Source: Niveispirillum lacus (lineage in GTDB: Bacteria; Pseudomonadota; Alphaproteobacteria; Azospirillales; Azospirillaceae). Taken from it: 64,000 bases of DNA. Below are positions 47,301 through 59,270 of this stretch, piece by piece. The notes under the pieces were generated by a model. That model saw nothing but the letters and a program-made list of their open reading frames with translations, was not told the DNA's origin and searched no databases. Position 1 is the stretch's first letter. The number at the start of each line of letters is the position of its first letter. The DNA is taken from positions 62,001-126,000 of the forward strand of contig NZ_NOXU01000024.1 in NCBI RefSeq assembly GCF_002251795.1. The letters run 5' to 3'. The position numbers and the translations under genes were made by a program.

Positions 47301-49203
47301 GCCCGTCTGGGGAGACCGCAACGACATCGACCGAGACAGTGGCGCCTTCAGGCACCGCGTCACCAGTGAAGTTCGGTTTCAGGCCCAATGTAACCGGCTG
47401 GAACTCCACCGGCAGAACCAGTTCCTGTTCCACCGATCGACCACCCACATCATGCAAAGTGGTCCGCAGCACCGCTTCCAACCGACGGGTGGTATCCGGC
47501 AGCTTGCCCAAGTCCAGGTTCAGTGTTGCCCTGCCATCAGGTCCAGTGGTGAAGCCCGGTAGTGCCCGTTTCTCTGGCGCCAGCGACTGCTGCACCAGTC
47601 CGAAGCGAAAGCCATCCAGGCCCGGACGTGGCCGATCGGTTGGGCGGAGGGTCAATGTCATCTCACCTGGCAACAGACCGGCAGCGCCGCCATTCAGATA
47701 ACGGGCATCAATGGAAAGGTTAACCTTTCCATCAGGACCAATCCGCGTCCGGTCAGCAGTCAGGTCGAAACTGATGCGGGCGGGTGCCACCTCACCCACA
47801 TTAAATATGGTTTGCCCGAGAGCGGGGCCTGCGGGGTCCAGATGGGCTGTGGCGGTCCAGCGCCCTGAAGGGGCATTGGCTGGCAATTCCATGCGCCAGA
47901 CATGCACACCAGCACCTCCATCGTCGATGCTGCGGCGTTCAACCTCCAGGCCGTCCGGGCGCACGACCTTAAAGGTGAGTTTTTGTCCGGCCAGTGCTTT
48001 GGCATCGGCGTCACGCAGCAGAGCCGTCAGCCAGACTGGATCGCCCGGTCGGTACGCACCACGTTCGGGGAACAGATAGGCATCCGCAGTACCGGCCACG
48101 AGCCGTCCGCCATCGCCTTTGCCCACCAATTCAACCGCCGGCGCTCCGAAATCAAGCAGGGAGAAACCACCATCCGGGGTCGAGGCAAACAAGGCCTGCG
48201 GGGCGGCTTCATTGTTTCCACTGATCTGTGTCGCGTCGAATCGGGCCAAGCCATCAGCGCCTGTCACAGCGCGGCCCAGTTCACGCTTGTCACGGCCCAC
48301 GAGGCGCAGTTCAACACCGGCCTGCGGCTTTGCCGTGGACAGGCTGCGGGCAAACACATAAAGCCCATTGGCAGCCCTGAAACTGGTCAGGCCAAGATCG
48401 GATACGACAAACCACTGGGTCGCGCGCTTGTCCCAGGCCTGAAAAGACAGGGCCGCGTCCTCCGCCACCGCGACATAGACACCAGGCGCCAGATCGCCAA
48501 CCACAGCATCTATAGGGAAGGCGATCTGGGTGGTCTTATTCCGTTCCCCGGCGATAGCCATTTCGCCGCGCCAGACACGTTCGCCCTTCTGATCCAGGAC
48601 GTCACCGATCTCAAACTCCGTCATGGTTTGGTTGGATCGGCCGTAATAAAGCTGCTCGACCAGGGCACGGTCATTCAAACGCAGGACGGTTAGCCGGGAC
48701 CGGTCAACGTTGACACCGCGCAAGGGCAGTCCGTCTGCCTCGACCCGCGGCAGGATATAACCCTGCCCTCGAAAGGACAGGCTAGGCTTGCGATCGGGCA
48801 CCGCCAGGTCGCGAGTGATCGCAGCGGCAAGCCGTTCCTTGGCGCCCGCTGCCGGTAGGCCGGCATTGATGGTGACGGCATAGCGTTGGCCATGTTTCAG
48901 CCCATCCAGGCAAAGGCTCTGGTCGCGGGTGGTGATGGCCACTCCCTGGGCCGGGTCGACACTGACGAAGCGGGCCAACTCATTGGTGCGGCCCCTCTGG
49001 CGGGGCAGCGGTCGGGAAAAGGCAAAACATGCCTGTGGCCGGTCACGCTCAGCCGCGATCTCCACCCCCGTCAATTCAAATGGACGATTCTCCGCCCTCG
49101 CCTTCGGTGGGGCGGCCCCGGGAGGCGCCCCTTCCTGCGCGGCAAGGGCGGCGGGCGCCAGGAGGATACCCATGGCGAACAGCAGGGCGGAAATGCGCGG
49201 CAT
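44374..49203 (-). CDS. Bacterial alpha-2-macroglobulin family protein lacking the thioester Cys
   Basis: About 1609 residues. A signal peptide (MPRISALLFAMGILLAPAALAA) leads into successive macroglobulin beta domains (for example YLFPERGAYRPGDPVW and AYVLATSFAPADPGSR), then an alpha/alpha toroid (thioester-domain-like) region and a C-terminal receptor-domain-like part. At the place of the thioester motif the sequence is WPFGSADQ (Ser at residue 1153, codon 45745-45747) instead of GC.EQ. It therefore cannot form the covalent trap bond and resembles YfaS-type members. No pbpC lies next to it. ATGs at 49236 and 49245 are alternative starts. Probably periplasmic, blocking foreign proteases; this is inference. 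Confidence 0.88.
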   Translation of the reverse strand: MPRISALLFAMGILLAPAALAAQEGAPPGAAPPKARAENRPFELTGVEIAAERDRPQACFAFSRPLPRQRGRTNELARFVSVDPAQGVAITTRDQSLCLDGLKHGQRYAVTINAGLPAAGAKERLAAAITRDLAVPDRKPSLSFRGQGYILPRVEADGLPLRGVNVDRSRLTVLRLNDRALVEQLYYGRSNQTMTEFEIGDVLDQKGERVWRGEMAIAGERNKTTQIAFPIDAVVGDLAPGVYVAVAEDAALSFQAWDKRATQWFVVSDLGLTSFRAANGLYVFARSLSTAKPQAGVELRLVGRDKRELGRAVTGADGLARFDATQISGNNEAAPQALFASTPDGGFSLLDFGAPAVELVGKGDGGRLVAGTADAYLFPERGAYRPGDPVWLTALLRDADAKALAGQKLTFKVVRPDGLEVERRSIDDGGAGVHVWRMELPANAPSGRWTATAHLDPAGPALGQTIFNVGEVAPARISFDLTADRTRIGPDGKVNLSIDARYLNGGAAGLLPGEMTLTLRPTDRPRPGLDGFRFGLVQQSLAPEKRALPGFTTGPDGRATLNLDLGKLPDTTRRLEAVLRTTLHDVGGRSVEQELVLPVEFQPVTLGLKPNFTGDAVPEGATVSVDVVAVSPDGQKVGRSGLTWDLFEEEYDYEWYAADGRWEYRTIVKDRRLTGGNLNITPGQLATIEEQVRAGRYRLELFDPASGVASSLRFSAGWWVSAKLADTPDVVEVKVQEPLHIPGQKVRVFIRPPYAGTVAIALADRAIRHTLISEIGTEGAFVELPLPEDITAGAYVLATSFAPADPGSRTPPRRALGMGWVAIDPAQRSLSVSIAEQPPVHPRGSVKLPVAVAGAEPGSVVRVLVTAVDESMAHLPETQPIDPVGWFLGKRRLAVEMRDVYGRLVNHTEGSAAAPAGNGGDKTGTRISSVRRTGPITALHSGVVTVGPNGQAEVNLLLPDMAGRLALTAVAWSDAKVGVARGTLEVRDDIATDMILPGFLAPGDRARIALNLENLSGPVRGAYKLSMTAEGPVRLEGGKAETSFPALARGRKLSINRTLVAGDPGYGVLVVNVTGPDGYSLTRRFPINIRPAHAVAATQVRGQIMPGQTATLAAPKPVGAIAGASWKLSMVSPHDTLDALTHLLLIDAWPFGSADQIAARLLPLAGANEWQKALGLPANDKLKAKAEDLVERLISRQRADGAFSLWAHDGPADPWLTAFALDVLTRSREAGFTVPEDGYRRGMDWLARSIGNSWVEDAELPARAYGLYVAARARAIDATPLRFFQETFQSRVPSRLARAQIAAAFAMLGDGQRAGDILSRLDDPLPGVPGIRDFGSPLRDRAATLALLIAANADPARIQAEEAALVGMLRDPALVATQERAWLLLAAQALANNPPALNVVVDGQTVTSTGPLLRALADGAALSVTNRGDQPLNSLSTIAGILSTPDKAESAGGLTLSRQFKDGKGRPANLKSIRAGDLLVVVLEGRAEQPLTGPLLLIDPLPAGLVVENVRLAGSAQLGGLSWLGTLSEAALVEFRDDRFVAALDGMPESGSFRLVYLARAVTQGNFTLPAARLDDLIDGSRFARTAAGSLTVLPPAPEPTPPTIPTVP

Positions 49204-49427
49204 CTTGATCGAAAGGCGGGTGACGGGAAGGAACATGCATAGCATGAAACGCCAGGATTATGGCGTCACAACGGCCAGAGGACGCTGTTTTCCGGTCCAA
49301 TGCAACAGGGTCGTTACTGCGGGTCGGTGGAACGGGGTTACACGTGCGGCGTTTCATTGCCTGAGGCTCACCATCATGGTAGCGCCTTGCTGTATCGACA
49401 CGCCGCTTTTCCGATGCCAGAGGCACC

Positions 49428-50834
49428 ATGAACGACGATGACACCGCCCCCCCGTCCCGCCGTCTATCCGGTCTGGACTGGCCCCGGTTGTCGCTCTGGC
49501 TGGGCGGATTCGCGCTTTTGGGGCCCGCCCTCTGGAACGGCTTCCCCATCATGTTCTTTGATACGGCTGGCTATATCAAGCGGGTGCTGGACTGGGACCT
49601 GGAACCCGGGCGGTCTTTCTTTTATGGCCTTTTCCTGTTCGTTACGTCCGGCGGCTGGTTCAGCTTTTGGGGGCCTGTTCTGGTCCAAGCGGCGGCGACT
49701 CTCTGGTTGATCCATCTGCTGCTGCGCGTGCATCAGGTCGGCTTGCGTGACTGGCCACTGCGGCAGGTCACAGGCGTGGTGGCCATCGGCCTGTCGGCCG
49801 TGACGGGTGTGTCCTGGTATGTGGCGCAGGTCATGCCCGATATCCTTCTGCCCTTGCTGGTTCTGTGCTTCTGGCTTCTATCCTTCCGCTGGGACGATCT
49901 GGACTGGCGGGAACGGTCGGGTGTGGCTGCCATCGGCCTGCTGGCCCTTATGTCCCACATGTCTTCCATGGCGCTGGCCGGTGGTCTGGTTGTCACCATC
50001 GTGGCGGCAAAGGGGATAGACCGTTGGCGGGGGTGGGGACTGAACCCTCGTATTCTGCCAGCGGCCATGCTTTTGGGACTTTCGGTTACGGCCATGCCGA
50101 CCCTGCACATGGCTGTGTTGGGCAAGCCGGGCTTCACCCCCGGCGGCCCGGTCTTCATCTTTGGCCGCTTGGTGCAAGATGGGTTGGCCCAGCGCTACCT
50201 CGCCGACCATTGTCCGGATCCGACCCTTAAGCTTTGCGCCTTTAAGGACAGCCTGCCCACCACAGCGGATGATTTCATCTGGCACAAGCAAAGCCCGTTT
50301 GTGGCCATCGGCGGCTGGGACAGTGCCGGGCCGGAACTGTCGCGGCTGGTAGGCAGCATCGTCAGCACCTATCCTGGCGCCTTCCTGTCCACGGCCCTTT
50401 CCGCCACGTTGGATCAGTGGGCAATGGTAGAGACCGGTGACGGCCTGGATGAATGGCAGGAGGTGACCCGGTGGGTTTTCCGGGCCTTCATGCCGGAGTC
50501 GCAGAATCAGGCCTTCACCACAGCGCGCCAGCAACAGGAACAGACAACGCAAACGCTTTTCGACACGTTAAACTTGGTCCATGTACCCGTCGCCCATCTG
50601 TCCGGTGTGGGCTTGATCCTGGTCATGCTATGGGGGGTCCGGTCGGGAAGGCATGACCTTGCCGCACTGGCGTTGTTTGTCCTGATCGCCCTGATCGGCA
50701 ACGCCTTTATCAATGGTGCCCTATCCAATCCCCATGACCGGTACCAGAGCCGTATCGTCTGGCTGGCAACGCTGGTGGTGGGGGTAGCAGGGTTGGCTTG
50801 GCGGCCCTGGCGTGGCCAAACAAGGCAACCATAA
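49428..50834 (+). CDS. Polytopic membrane protein, possibly glycosyltransferase-like
   Basis: 468 residues with about ten hydrophobic segments. After the first helix a loop has MFFDTAGYIKRVLDWDLEPG, an acidic loop reminiscent of the first loop in GT-C type glycosyltransferases, and a large extracytoplasmic segment around 265-345 contains CPDPTLKLCAFKD with two Cys. A late loop has NPHDRYQSRIVWL. Assignment as a glycosyltransferase is a guess from topology. No glycan operon surrounds it. Confidence 0.78.
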   Translation: MNDDDTAPPSRRLSGLDWPRLSLWLGGFALLGPALWNGFPIMFFDTAGYIKRVLDWDLEPGRSFFYGLFLFVTSGGWFSFWGPVLVQAAATLWLIHLLLRVHQVGLRDWPLRQVTGVVAIGLSAVTGVSWYVAQVMPDILLPLLVLCFWLLSFRWDDLDWRERSGVAAIGLLALMSHMSSMALAGGLVVTIVAAKGIDRWRGWGLNPRILPAAMLLGLSVTAMPTLHMAVLGKPGFTPGGPVFIFGRLVQDGLAQRYLADHCPDPTLKLCAFKDSLPTTADDFIWHKQSPFVAIGGWDSAGPELSRLVGSIVSTYPGAFLSTALSATLDQWAMVETGDGLDEWQEVTRWVFRAFMPESQNQAFTTARQQQEQTTQTLFDTLNLVHVPVAHLSGVGLILVMLWGVRSGRHDLAALALFVLIALIGNAFINGALSNPHDRYQSRIVWLATLVVGVAGLAWRPWRGQTRQP

Positions 50835-50836
50835 AA

Positions 50837-50866
50837 AAGGGCCGCCGAATCGCATCGGCAGCCCTT
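50837..50866. terminator. Bidirectional terminator between convergent genes
   Basis: AAGGGC-n-GCCGA pairs with TCGGC-n-GCCCTT around a six-base loop, with AAAAAA on the left and TTTCTT on the right. It serves both the membrane protein gene (plus) and the parvulin gene (minus). Confidence 0.75.
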
Positions 50867-50888
50867 TCTTCGGCGGGGATAGCCGTGA

Positions 50889-51815
50889 TTACGGCTTGGC
50901 CGGCGCCGGGGCAGCCGGGGCCATGGGCGAGCCATCAATGTTGAACTTTTCAACCTTGGCTGCCTTCTCCAGGCCCCTGACCACTTCTTCGGCGATCTCC
51001 TGAGCCACCATCTGACGCAACTGCGGGGTGGCCTGATCGAAGGTCGGCGGCACCTGCTTACGCTTGTCGGCCAGCTTGATGACATGGAAGCCGAACTCAG
51101 TCTGCACCGGGGCAGCGCTGACGTCACCGACCTTCATGGCAAAAGCGGCATTGGCGAATTCCGGGACCATGCGGTCCTTGGTGAAATAGCCCAAGTCACC
51201 GCCCTGGTCCTTCGTGCCGTCGGTGCCCTTTTCGGCCGCCAGCTTGGCGAAATCAGCGCCGCCCTTCAGTTGCTTGATAATCGCATCGGCCTCTTCCTTG
51301 GTCTTGACCAGGATATGGCTGGCACGGACTTCATCCTGCGGCGGATTCTCCTTCATCCACTTATCATAAGCGGCCTTCAGTTTGTCCTGGGTGAGCTTCT
51401 TATCGATCTCCCCCTTCAGCCAAGCCTGCTGCACGAACTGCTCTTCAGCCTGCTTCATACGCTTCTTCACGTCGGCGCTGTCTTGCAGCTTCGCCTTGTA
51501 GCCGGCTTCAGTGACCAGCTGCGCCTGGATCAACTGTTCCACCAACTGCGGGTAAATCATCTGCAAGGGCATCTGCTGCACCTGCGGGTCCAGTTGCTGC
51601 AGCAGGGCAATCACGTCGGAGCGCTTGAACTCTTTGCCGTTGGCGCGGGCGACGACCGGGTCGTCACCCAGGGCCGACCCGCCGGCGGCGGGCTTGGCGG
51701 CCGGGGCCGCGGCCGGCTTGGCCGCATCCTGGGCCATGGCCGGGGACAGTGCGACGGTGGCGACCGACCCGAGGGCGGCGACAACCAGAGCGGCACGCAT
51801 GGTCTTGAACGACAT
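50889..51815 (-). CDS. Periplasmic parvulin-type peptidyl-prolyl isomerase (PpiC/SurA-like)
   Basis: 308 residues from ATG 51815. Signal peptide (about 1-28, MRAALVVAALGSVATVALSPAMA), then an Ala/Pro/Lys-rich linker and a SurA-N-like helical region (about 45-165). The parvulin domain (about 165-260) has VRASHILVKTKEEAD, GGDLGYFTKDRMVPEFANAAF and TEFGFHVIKL. A Pro/Ala-rich tail ends the protein. It should help folding of outer-membrane or secreted proteins. It is divergent from secA, which exports such substrates, so shared control is plausible but unproven. Confidence 0.92.
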   Translation of the reverse strand: MSFKTMRAALVVAALGSVATVALSPAMAQDAAKPAAAPAAKPAAGGSALGDDPVVARANGKEFKRSDVIALLQQLDPQVQQMPLQMIYPQLVEQLIQAQLVTEAGYKAKLQDSADVKKRMKQAEEQFVQQAWLKGEIDKKLTQDKLKAAYDKWMKENPPQDEVRASHILVKTKEEADAIIKQLKGGADFAKLAAEKGTDGTKDQGGDLGYFTKDRMVPEFANAAFAMKVGDVSAAPVQTEFGFHVIKLADKRKQVPPTFDQATPQLRQMVAQEIAEEVVRGLEKAAKVEKFNIDGSPMAPAAPAPAKP

Positions 51816-52165
51816 CTGTGGGGGTTCCCTGCAAACAATCCGGTCGGTCGGCGGGACTATCCCCAGCAGACCGCATCGGCATAAAGCATGACAGACCATA
51901 GGCAGGCAAGGGGCCTTGGATATGGCCATAAGGCCAATGGAAAGCGCCCATTGATGGCCATTTCATGGCTGCACAGCCCCGGAAAACCCATTTCAGGTTG
52001 GCATGCCGCATTGACCGCCGGGATGTGAGGTCTTATCTGTGACGGGCGCTGGAATGGGGTTTCCCCGCCCGGCGCAAACAGCCCTACCGGCGGCCGGCCC
52101 GGCCGTGACCGGTAATTCGTCATGTCCGGTGTCCTTCGCGCCTGTTCCTTTGTTGGAGTGCTTCT
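51816..52165. other. Divergent regulatory region between parvulin gene and secA
   Basis: 350 bases without a supported gene. It must contain promoters for both genes. Close to secA is a short frame from ATG 52122 that would overlap secA out of frame; it lacks support as a gene. TTGGAG about 8 bases before the secA ATG is the ribosome binding site. Confidence 0.45.
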
Positions 52166-54913
<2,748 letters not shown>

Positions 54914-54943
54914 CCCATTCGACCATTGATGGTTTTCGGGAAG

Positions 54944-54970
54944 GGGCGACCCCGTCGGGTCGCCCTTTTT
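54944..54970 (+). terminator. Terminator of secA
   Basis: A perfect 9-bp stem GGGCGACCC/GGGTCGCCC with four-base loop CGTC, followed by TTTTT. Confidence 0.9.
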
Positions 54971-55056
54971 CGTTGCATTCCATCCACTTCACTGGCTGAA
55001 CCATGGTATGGTTCAGCATCGACCCAAAAGGCCCGCGACTGAAAGCCGGGCGCCAA

Positions 55057-55704
55057 ATGGACAGAGACATGGAAGCCTGGTCGGAGTACTCGCGTTTCCT
55101 CATCGCGCTGTTTGCCATGCTGACGCCTTTTGCTGCCATTCCCATCTTCCTGGGCATGACAGAGGGGCGTAGCGCCAAGGAGCGTAATGCCATCGCCCTG
55201 TCTGCTGTGATGACGGTGGCCACCGTTCTGATCAGTTCCGTCTTCCTCGGGGATGCAATCCTGACGGTGCTGGGGACCAGCTTGGCCAGCTTCCGCGTGG
55301 GCGGTGGTATTGTTCTGCTGCTGATCGCGCTGTCGCTGCTGAATGCCACTGTCTCTGGCGTGAAACAGACACCGCAGGAAGCGGATGAAGCCGGTACCCG
55401 TCAGGCCATCGGTGTCGTGCCGCTGGGTCTTCCATTGCTGGCCGGGCCTGGTTCCATCTCCGCTGTCATCATCGAGGTACAGCGCGGCGTCGGCTGGGAA
55501 CATTTTGCGGTACTGGTGGCCTGCATCCTGATCGTCTGCGCCTTCCTGCTGTTGACCCTGCGTCTGGCGGTGCCCATTGGCAACAAGCTGGGGCAGACTG
55601 GCCTCAACATCATGAACCGCCTGACCGGTCTGTTGCTGGCCGCCGTTGCCGTAGAGATCATTGCTGCCGGGCTGCGGTCGCTGTTCCCTGGATGGATGAC
55701 CTAG
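55057..55704 (+). CDS. MarC-family inner membrane protein
   Basis: 215 residues from ATG 55057 (MDRDMEAWSEYSRF); ATG 55069 is an equal candidate and the frame is open to 55003. Six hydrophobic segments with LTPFAAIPIFLGMTEGRS, VVPLGLPLLAGPGSISAVII and LTGLLLAAVAVEIIAAGL match the MarC/YhgN family. Despite the historic name the members are not proven drug exporters and their function is uncertain. It is convergent with corA. Confidence 0.88.
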   Translation: MDRDMEAWSEYSRFLIALFAMLTPFAAIPIFLGMTEGRSAKERNAIALSAVMTVATVLISSVFLGDAILTVLGTSLASFRVGGGIVLLLIALSLLNATVSGVKQTPQEADEAGTRQAIGVVPLGLPLLAGPGSISAVIIEVQRGVGWEHFAVLVACILIVCAFLLLTLRLAVPIGNKLGQTGLNIMNRLTGLLLAAVAVEIIAAGLRSLFPGWMT

Positions 55705-55756
55705 CAACCTGACGCAGACGGCGCAGCAGAGCGGTCTTCACGTGGCGGGAGTTTTC

Positions 55757-56812
55757 TTAGAGCCACCCACGCTTGCGGAAATACCAGAGCGGTCCCAAAG
55801 CCGCCAACACCATCAGGCCCAGCGCCAGCGGATAGCCCCAGGTCCAGTCCAGTTCCGGCATATGGTGAAAATTCATGCCATAGATGCTGGCCACAAGTGT
55901 TGGCGGCAGGAACGCGACGGACGCGACCGAGAACATTTTGATGATATTGGTCTGCTGAATATTGATCACACCCAGGGTGGCATCTAGCAGGAAGTTGGTC
56001 TGCATGGCCTGGAAGGCCGCGTGTTCAACCAGGGAATGGACATCACGACCAATGGTCTTGAGCCGGGATTTATGATCTTTGCCCATGCGCGGGCCAGCCA
56101 CCGTGGTGGCGAAGGCCACCAGCCGTTCAAGGCCCGCCAAGCTGTCGCGCACCTTCTGTGTCAGGTCACCCGCACGGCCCACAGCGGTGATGACAGCCCG
56201 CATTGAGACCGTGGTCGGGGGACGGCGGCGAACATGGGAACGGTCCACCACCTGATGGCGCAGCGCCTTGACCCCGTCGCGCGTCGCCAACGCCTCCACC
56301 GTCCGGTCTTCGTGATCAGCAAAAATACGGTGCGACAGCCGGTCCAGATCAGCCGTAACCCGTTCCAAAACATCAGCGGCACGATCCACCACGGCCTCCA
56401 GCAGGCCGAGAAAGGCTTCCAGCGGGCTGGTCACAAGGTCGGCCTGTTTAAGGGCACGGGTAGCAAAGATGGCAAACCACAGCGGCTCTGTATGCCGGAT
56501 GGTGACCAGCAGATCCGGGCCCAGCGCGAAGGTCAGCAGACCCCGTTCCAGCGGTCCCGTGGAAGATCGCACGATAACCGGCGTCGTCATGAAAGCCACC
56601 TCACCCTCGGTGTAGAGGCGTGAAGAGGTTTCGATCTCAACAATATCTTCCAGGGTCGGCAGATCGGTCAAAAGGCGGCTGGACACAGTCAGCCGTTCAA
56701 TCTCGTCCGGGTGCAGCAGGTCTAACCAAACGGTACCCAGGGGGATCGCATCCCCCGGTCCCAGCGCCTGGGCAGTCAGCCCCGCCTTATCCCGGACATA
56801 GGCCGTGATCAC
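55757..56812 (-). CDS. corA: CorA-family magnesium/divalent cation transporter
   Basis: 351 residues from GTG 56812, which overlaps the folD stop, so the two are likely translationally coupled ([12 protein letters not shown]). A long N-terminal cytoplasmic domain, a helical stalk and two C-terminal transmembrane helices follow; the first ends with the diagnostic YGMN (in [14 protein letters not shown]) and the second with basic residues (WYFRKRGWL). It forms a pentameric Mg2+ channel. An ATG at 56854 would add residues inside folD and is less likely. Confidence 0.92.
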   Translation of the reverse strand: MITAYVRDKAGLTAQALGPGDAIPLGTVWLDLLHPDEIERLTVSSRLLTDLPTLEDIVEIETSSRLYTEGEVAFMTTPVIVRSSTGPLERGLLTFALGPDLLVTIRHTEPLWFAIFATRALKQADLVTSPLEAFLGLLEAVVDRAADVLERVTADLDRLSHRIFADHEDRTVEALATRDGVKALRHQVVDRSHVRRRPPTTVSMRAVITAVGRAGDLTQKVRDSLAGLERLVAFATTVAGPRMGKDHKSRLKTIGRDVHSLVEHAAFQAMQTNFLLDATLGVINIQQTNIIKMFSVASVAFLPPTLVASIYGMNFHHMPELDWTWGYPLALGLMVLAALGPLWYFRKRGWL

Positions 56813-57723
56813 AGGCCGATCCCGGCTGGAACCGGTACACCGGCACTGCGGCACGCAGCGGTCACGGTATTGGCCAGCAGGCAGGCAATGGTCATCGGCC
56901 CCACGCCACCCGGCACCGGCGTGATGGCGCCGGCCACTGACGCCGCCTCAGCATAACAGACGTCACCGACGATGCGGGTCTTGCCGGCTGCCGCAGCAGC
57001 GGGGTCGCGGGCGGGCACGCGGTTGATACCGACATCAATGACCACGGCCCCTTCTTTGATCCAGTCGCCCTTGACCATTTCCGGACGGCCCACGGCGGCG
57101 ACCAGAATATCAGCCTCGCGGCAGAGGGCGGGCAAGTCGCGGGTGCGGGAATGAGCAATGGCCACAGTGCAATCAGCTTGTAAGAGGAGTTGCGCCATCG
57201 GCTTGCCGACAATGTTGGACCGGCCGACGACCACCGCATGCAGACCGCGCAGGTCCTTTACCGCATCCTTCAGCAGCATCATACAGCCCAGCGGCGTACA
57301 GGGCACCAAAGACGGCAACCCCACCGACAGCCGCCCGGTATTGACCACATGGAACCCGTCTACGTCCTTGGCTGGATCGATGGCCGCCAGCACCGCCTGA
57401 CTATCGATATGGCTTGGCAGCGGTAATTGCACAAGGATGCCATGGATCGACGGATCATGGTTCAACTGGTTTACCAGTCGCAGCAGTTCTTCCTGGCTGG
57501 TGGATGCCTCAAGACGGTGGGTGACGGAATGCATGCCCGCTTCGCGGGTTTGTTCACCCTTGTTGCGGACATAGATGGCGCTAGCCGGGTCTTCGCCGAC
57601 CAACACCACCGCCAGACCGGGGATCAGGGCATGGGTGGTGCGCAACTGTACGACTGCATCGCCGATACGCGCCCGCAGGCCGGCGGCGAAGCCCTTGCCA
57701 TCAATGATGCGTGCCTCGGCCAT
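56809..57723 (-). CDS. folD: Bifunctional methylenetetrahydrofolate dehydrogenase/cyclohydrolase FolD
   Basis: 304 residues from ATG 57723 ([16 protein letters not shown]). [57 protein letters not shown] and [16 protein letters not shown] are FolD signatures; Lys in the YVRNK motif is the catalytic residue. It interconverts one-carbon folates. The frame extends upstream beyond the ATG but that part is not FolD-like. It lies in a run with DUF167, YggT and corA. Confidence 0.97.
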   Translation of the reverse strand: MAEARIIDGKGFAAGLRARIGDAVVQLRTTHALIPGLAVVLVGEDPASAIYVRNKGEQTREAGMHSVTHRLEASTSQEELLRLVNQLNHDPSIHGILVQLPLPSHIDSQAVLAAIDPAKDVDGFHVVNTGRLSVGLPSLVPCTPLGCMMLLKDAVKDLRGLHAVVVGRSNIVGKPMAQLLLQADCTVAIAHSRTRDLPALCREADILVAAVGRPEMVKGDWIKEGAVVIDVGINRVPARDPAAAAAGKTRIVGDVCYAEAASVAGAITPVPGGVGPMTIACLLANTVTAACRSAGVPVPAGIGL

Positions 57724-57758
57724 ATCCGGTCTCCCCGTTCTCTCGATCAATAAGGTGC

Positions 57759-58082
57759 CTACAGCCCGCCCAGCCAGTCTGTCAGACGGGGCATCAGAGC
57801 CGTTGTGTCGCCGGCAACGAATAATATCTTTGACCGGTCTGTGCCACCCGCGACGACGCCGATGCTGCTTTTCGGAATCCGCCACGCTTTGGCCAGCAAT
57901 TCAATGATGGCAGCATTGGCCTTGCCATCCTCCGGTACGGCGGTGACCGCGATCTTCACCTGTTGGCGACCATCCCCCCCGTCCGCCACGCCTTGCACCG
58001 CATTGCGGCTAGCGCGCGGGGTGGCACGGACAAACAGACGCACGCCCCCCCGGACCGGTTCCAGCGGCGGCTTAACGCCCAT
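57759..58082 (-). CDS. DUF167 (YggU) family protein
   Basis: 107 residues. The fold signature is [40 protein letters not shown], and [14 protein letters not shown], as in DUF167. Its ATG overlaps the YggT stop by one base, and the yggT-yggU order is common in proteobacteria. The function is unknown, though the pair is often near cell-division or folate genes. Confidence 0.92.
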   Translation of the reverse strand: MGVKPPLEPVRGGVRLFVRATPRASRNAVQGVADGGDGRQQVKIAVTAVPEDGKANAAIIELLAKAWRIPKSSIGVVAGGTDRSKILFVAGDTTALMPRLTDWLGGL

Positions 58083-58381
58083 TAAATGATCCCATAATTG
58101 AGGATCAGGCGCTGGACGAACATGACGATCAAAATCAGCACCACCGGCGACAAGTCCACCCCACCCAAATTGGGCAGCACATTGCGGATGGGGCGCAGAG
58201 CCGGTTCCGTCAACCGGTACAGCACGTCAGAGATCATATAAACGGCGCGATTGCGGGTGTTCACCACATTGAAGGCGATCAGCCAGGACAGGATGGCCGA
58301 AATGATCAGCACCCAGACATAAAGATCCAGTGCCACATAGAGGATCTCGGCAATGGTGCGCAGCAGCGGGTCCATGTTCAT
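58082..58381 (-). CDS. YggT-family membrane protein
   Basis: 99 residues from ATG 58381 (MNMDPLLRTIAEILYVALD); an ATG two codons further is possible. Two hydrophobic segments (LYVWVLIISAILSWLIAF and VDLSPVVLILIVMFVQRLIL) with EPALRPIRNVLPNLGG between them are typical of YggT. The stop overlaps the DUF167 start. First gene of the run ending with corA. Confidence 0.92.
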   Translation of the reverse strand: MNMDPLLRTIAEILYVALDLYVWVLIISAILSWLIAFNVVNTRNRAVYMISDVLYRLTEPALRPIRNVLPNLGGVDLSPVVLILIVMFVQRLILNYGII

Positions 58382-58605
58382 CCCATGTCCGGTGGGCGGG
58401 CGGCGGATACCGGCCCGCGTCTGTGCAGGAACGTAATGTCGCGGCTCCGCCCTGTCCACCCCCGCGCAGGTCCGCGATCGTCGCAGTGCCAAGGGCCATG
58501 TGCGGAAAGCAGGACTCAGTCATGAGCATGCTTGACAGGCAGGGGACGGATCAGCATTATCCGCGCCACTTCGGGGGCCTGCCGACCTGGCGGGTTCGAT
58601 GGTGC

Positions 58606-58681
58606 GGGGCCGTAGCTCAGCTGGGAGAGCGACGCGTTCGCAATGCGTAGGTCGGGAGTTCGATCCTCCTCGGCTCCACCA
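58606..58681 (+). tRNA. tRNA-Ala (anticodon CGC)
   Basis: A complete cloverleaf can be folded: acceptor 58606-58612 with 58671-58677, D arm GCTC/GAGC, anticodon loop TTCGCAA with CGC at 58639-58641, T arm with TTCGATC, and encoded CCA to 58681. It reads GCG codons. Confidence 0.95.
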
Positions 58682-58796
58682 TTCCCTCCAGTATTAACAA
58701 GCAGATTTGATTTTCGGGTTCGGCAGATGCATCGCTGTTCCGGCATGGCCGACCTGATATGCTGTCCCTTGTGCCATTGGGCGGGAAAGGGAGCAT

Positions 58797-59150
58797 ATGC
58801 CCACTGAGATTAGGCATATCATCTTTACCAATGAGGAAGTGATCCGCGCCGTTGTGGATTACCACCGCCGTGCCGGTAATCCCCTGCCGTCGGGCAGCAT
58901 CATCCGTCTGGAAGTGCAGACGGAACCCCAAGTCCGCTGTGCCCTGCATATCGGGGCGGATGACGGCACCCGTCAGGTCAGCTGGATCGATAACCCCACG
59001 CTGGCCGCCTGCCTGATCTTCTATTGCATCAATCAACGCATCCCGTTGCCGACCAAATCGGCCAAGCAGCTTCATATGATGAATGAGAAAGTGACCCTGG
59101 TTGTCCATAAGAATGCCCAAACCGATCGGGGTGGGGCGCGCGTTGCCTGA
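58797..59150 (+). CDS. Hypothetical protein
   Basis: 117 residues with a strong ribosome binding site (GGGAAAGGGAG). PTEIRHIIFTNEEVIRAVVD and GSIIRLEVQTEPQVRCALHI look like an alpha/beta fold; the C-terminal half has AACLIFYCINQRIPLPTKSA. No signal peptide. Codon use agrees with the neighbours. Family not recognised. Confidence 0.8.
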   Translation: MPTEIRHIIFTNEEVIRAVVDYHRRAGNPLPSGSIIRLEVQTEPQVRCALHIGADDGTRQVSWIDNPTLAACLIFYCINQRIPLPTKSAKQLHMMNEKVTLVVHKNAQTDRGGARVA

Positions 59151-59270
59151 CGGTTGACTGACTGGCGGGTGATCTCTGATTTATCGGCTTGTGCGGTGCG
59201 GTGGGGATGGACAGGGAACGGGCAGCAGCGCACCATGCCGTTTCTCCTTGCAACCTGATGGTCTGCCCCG

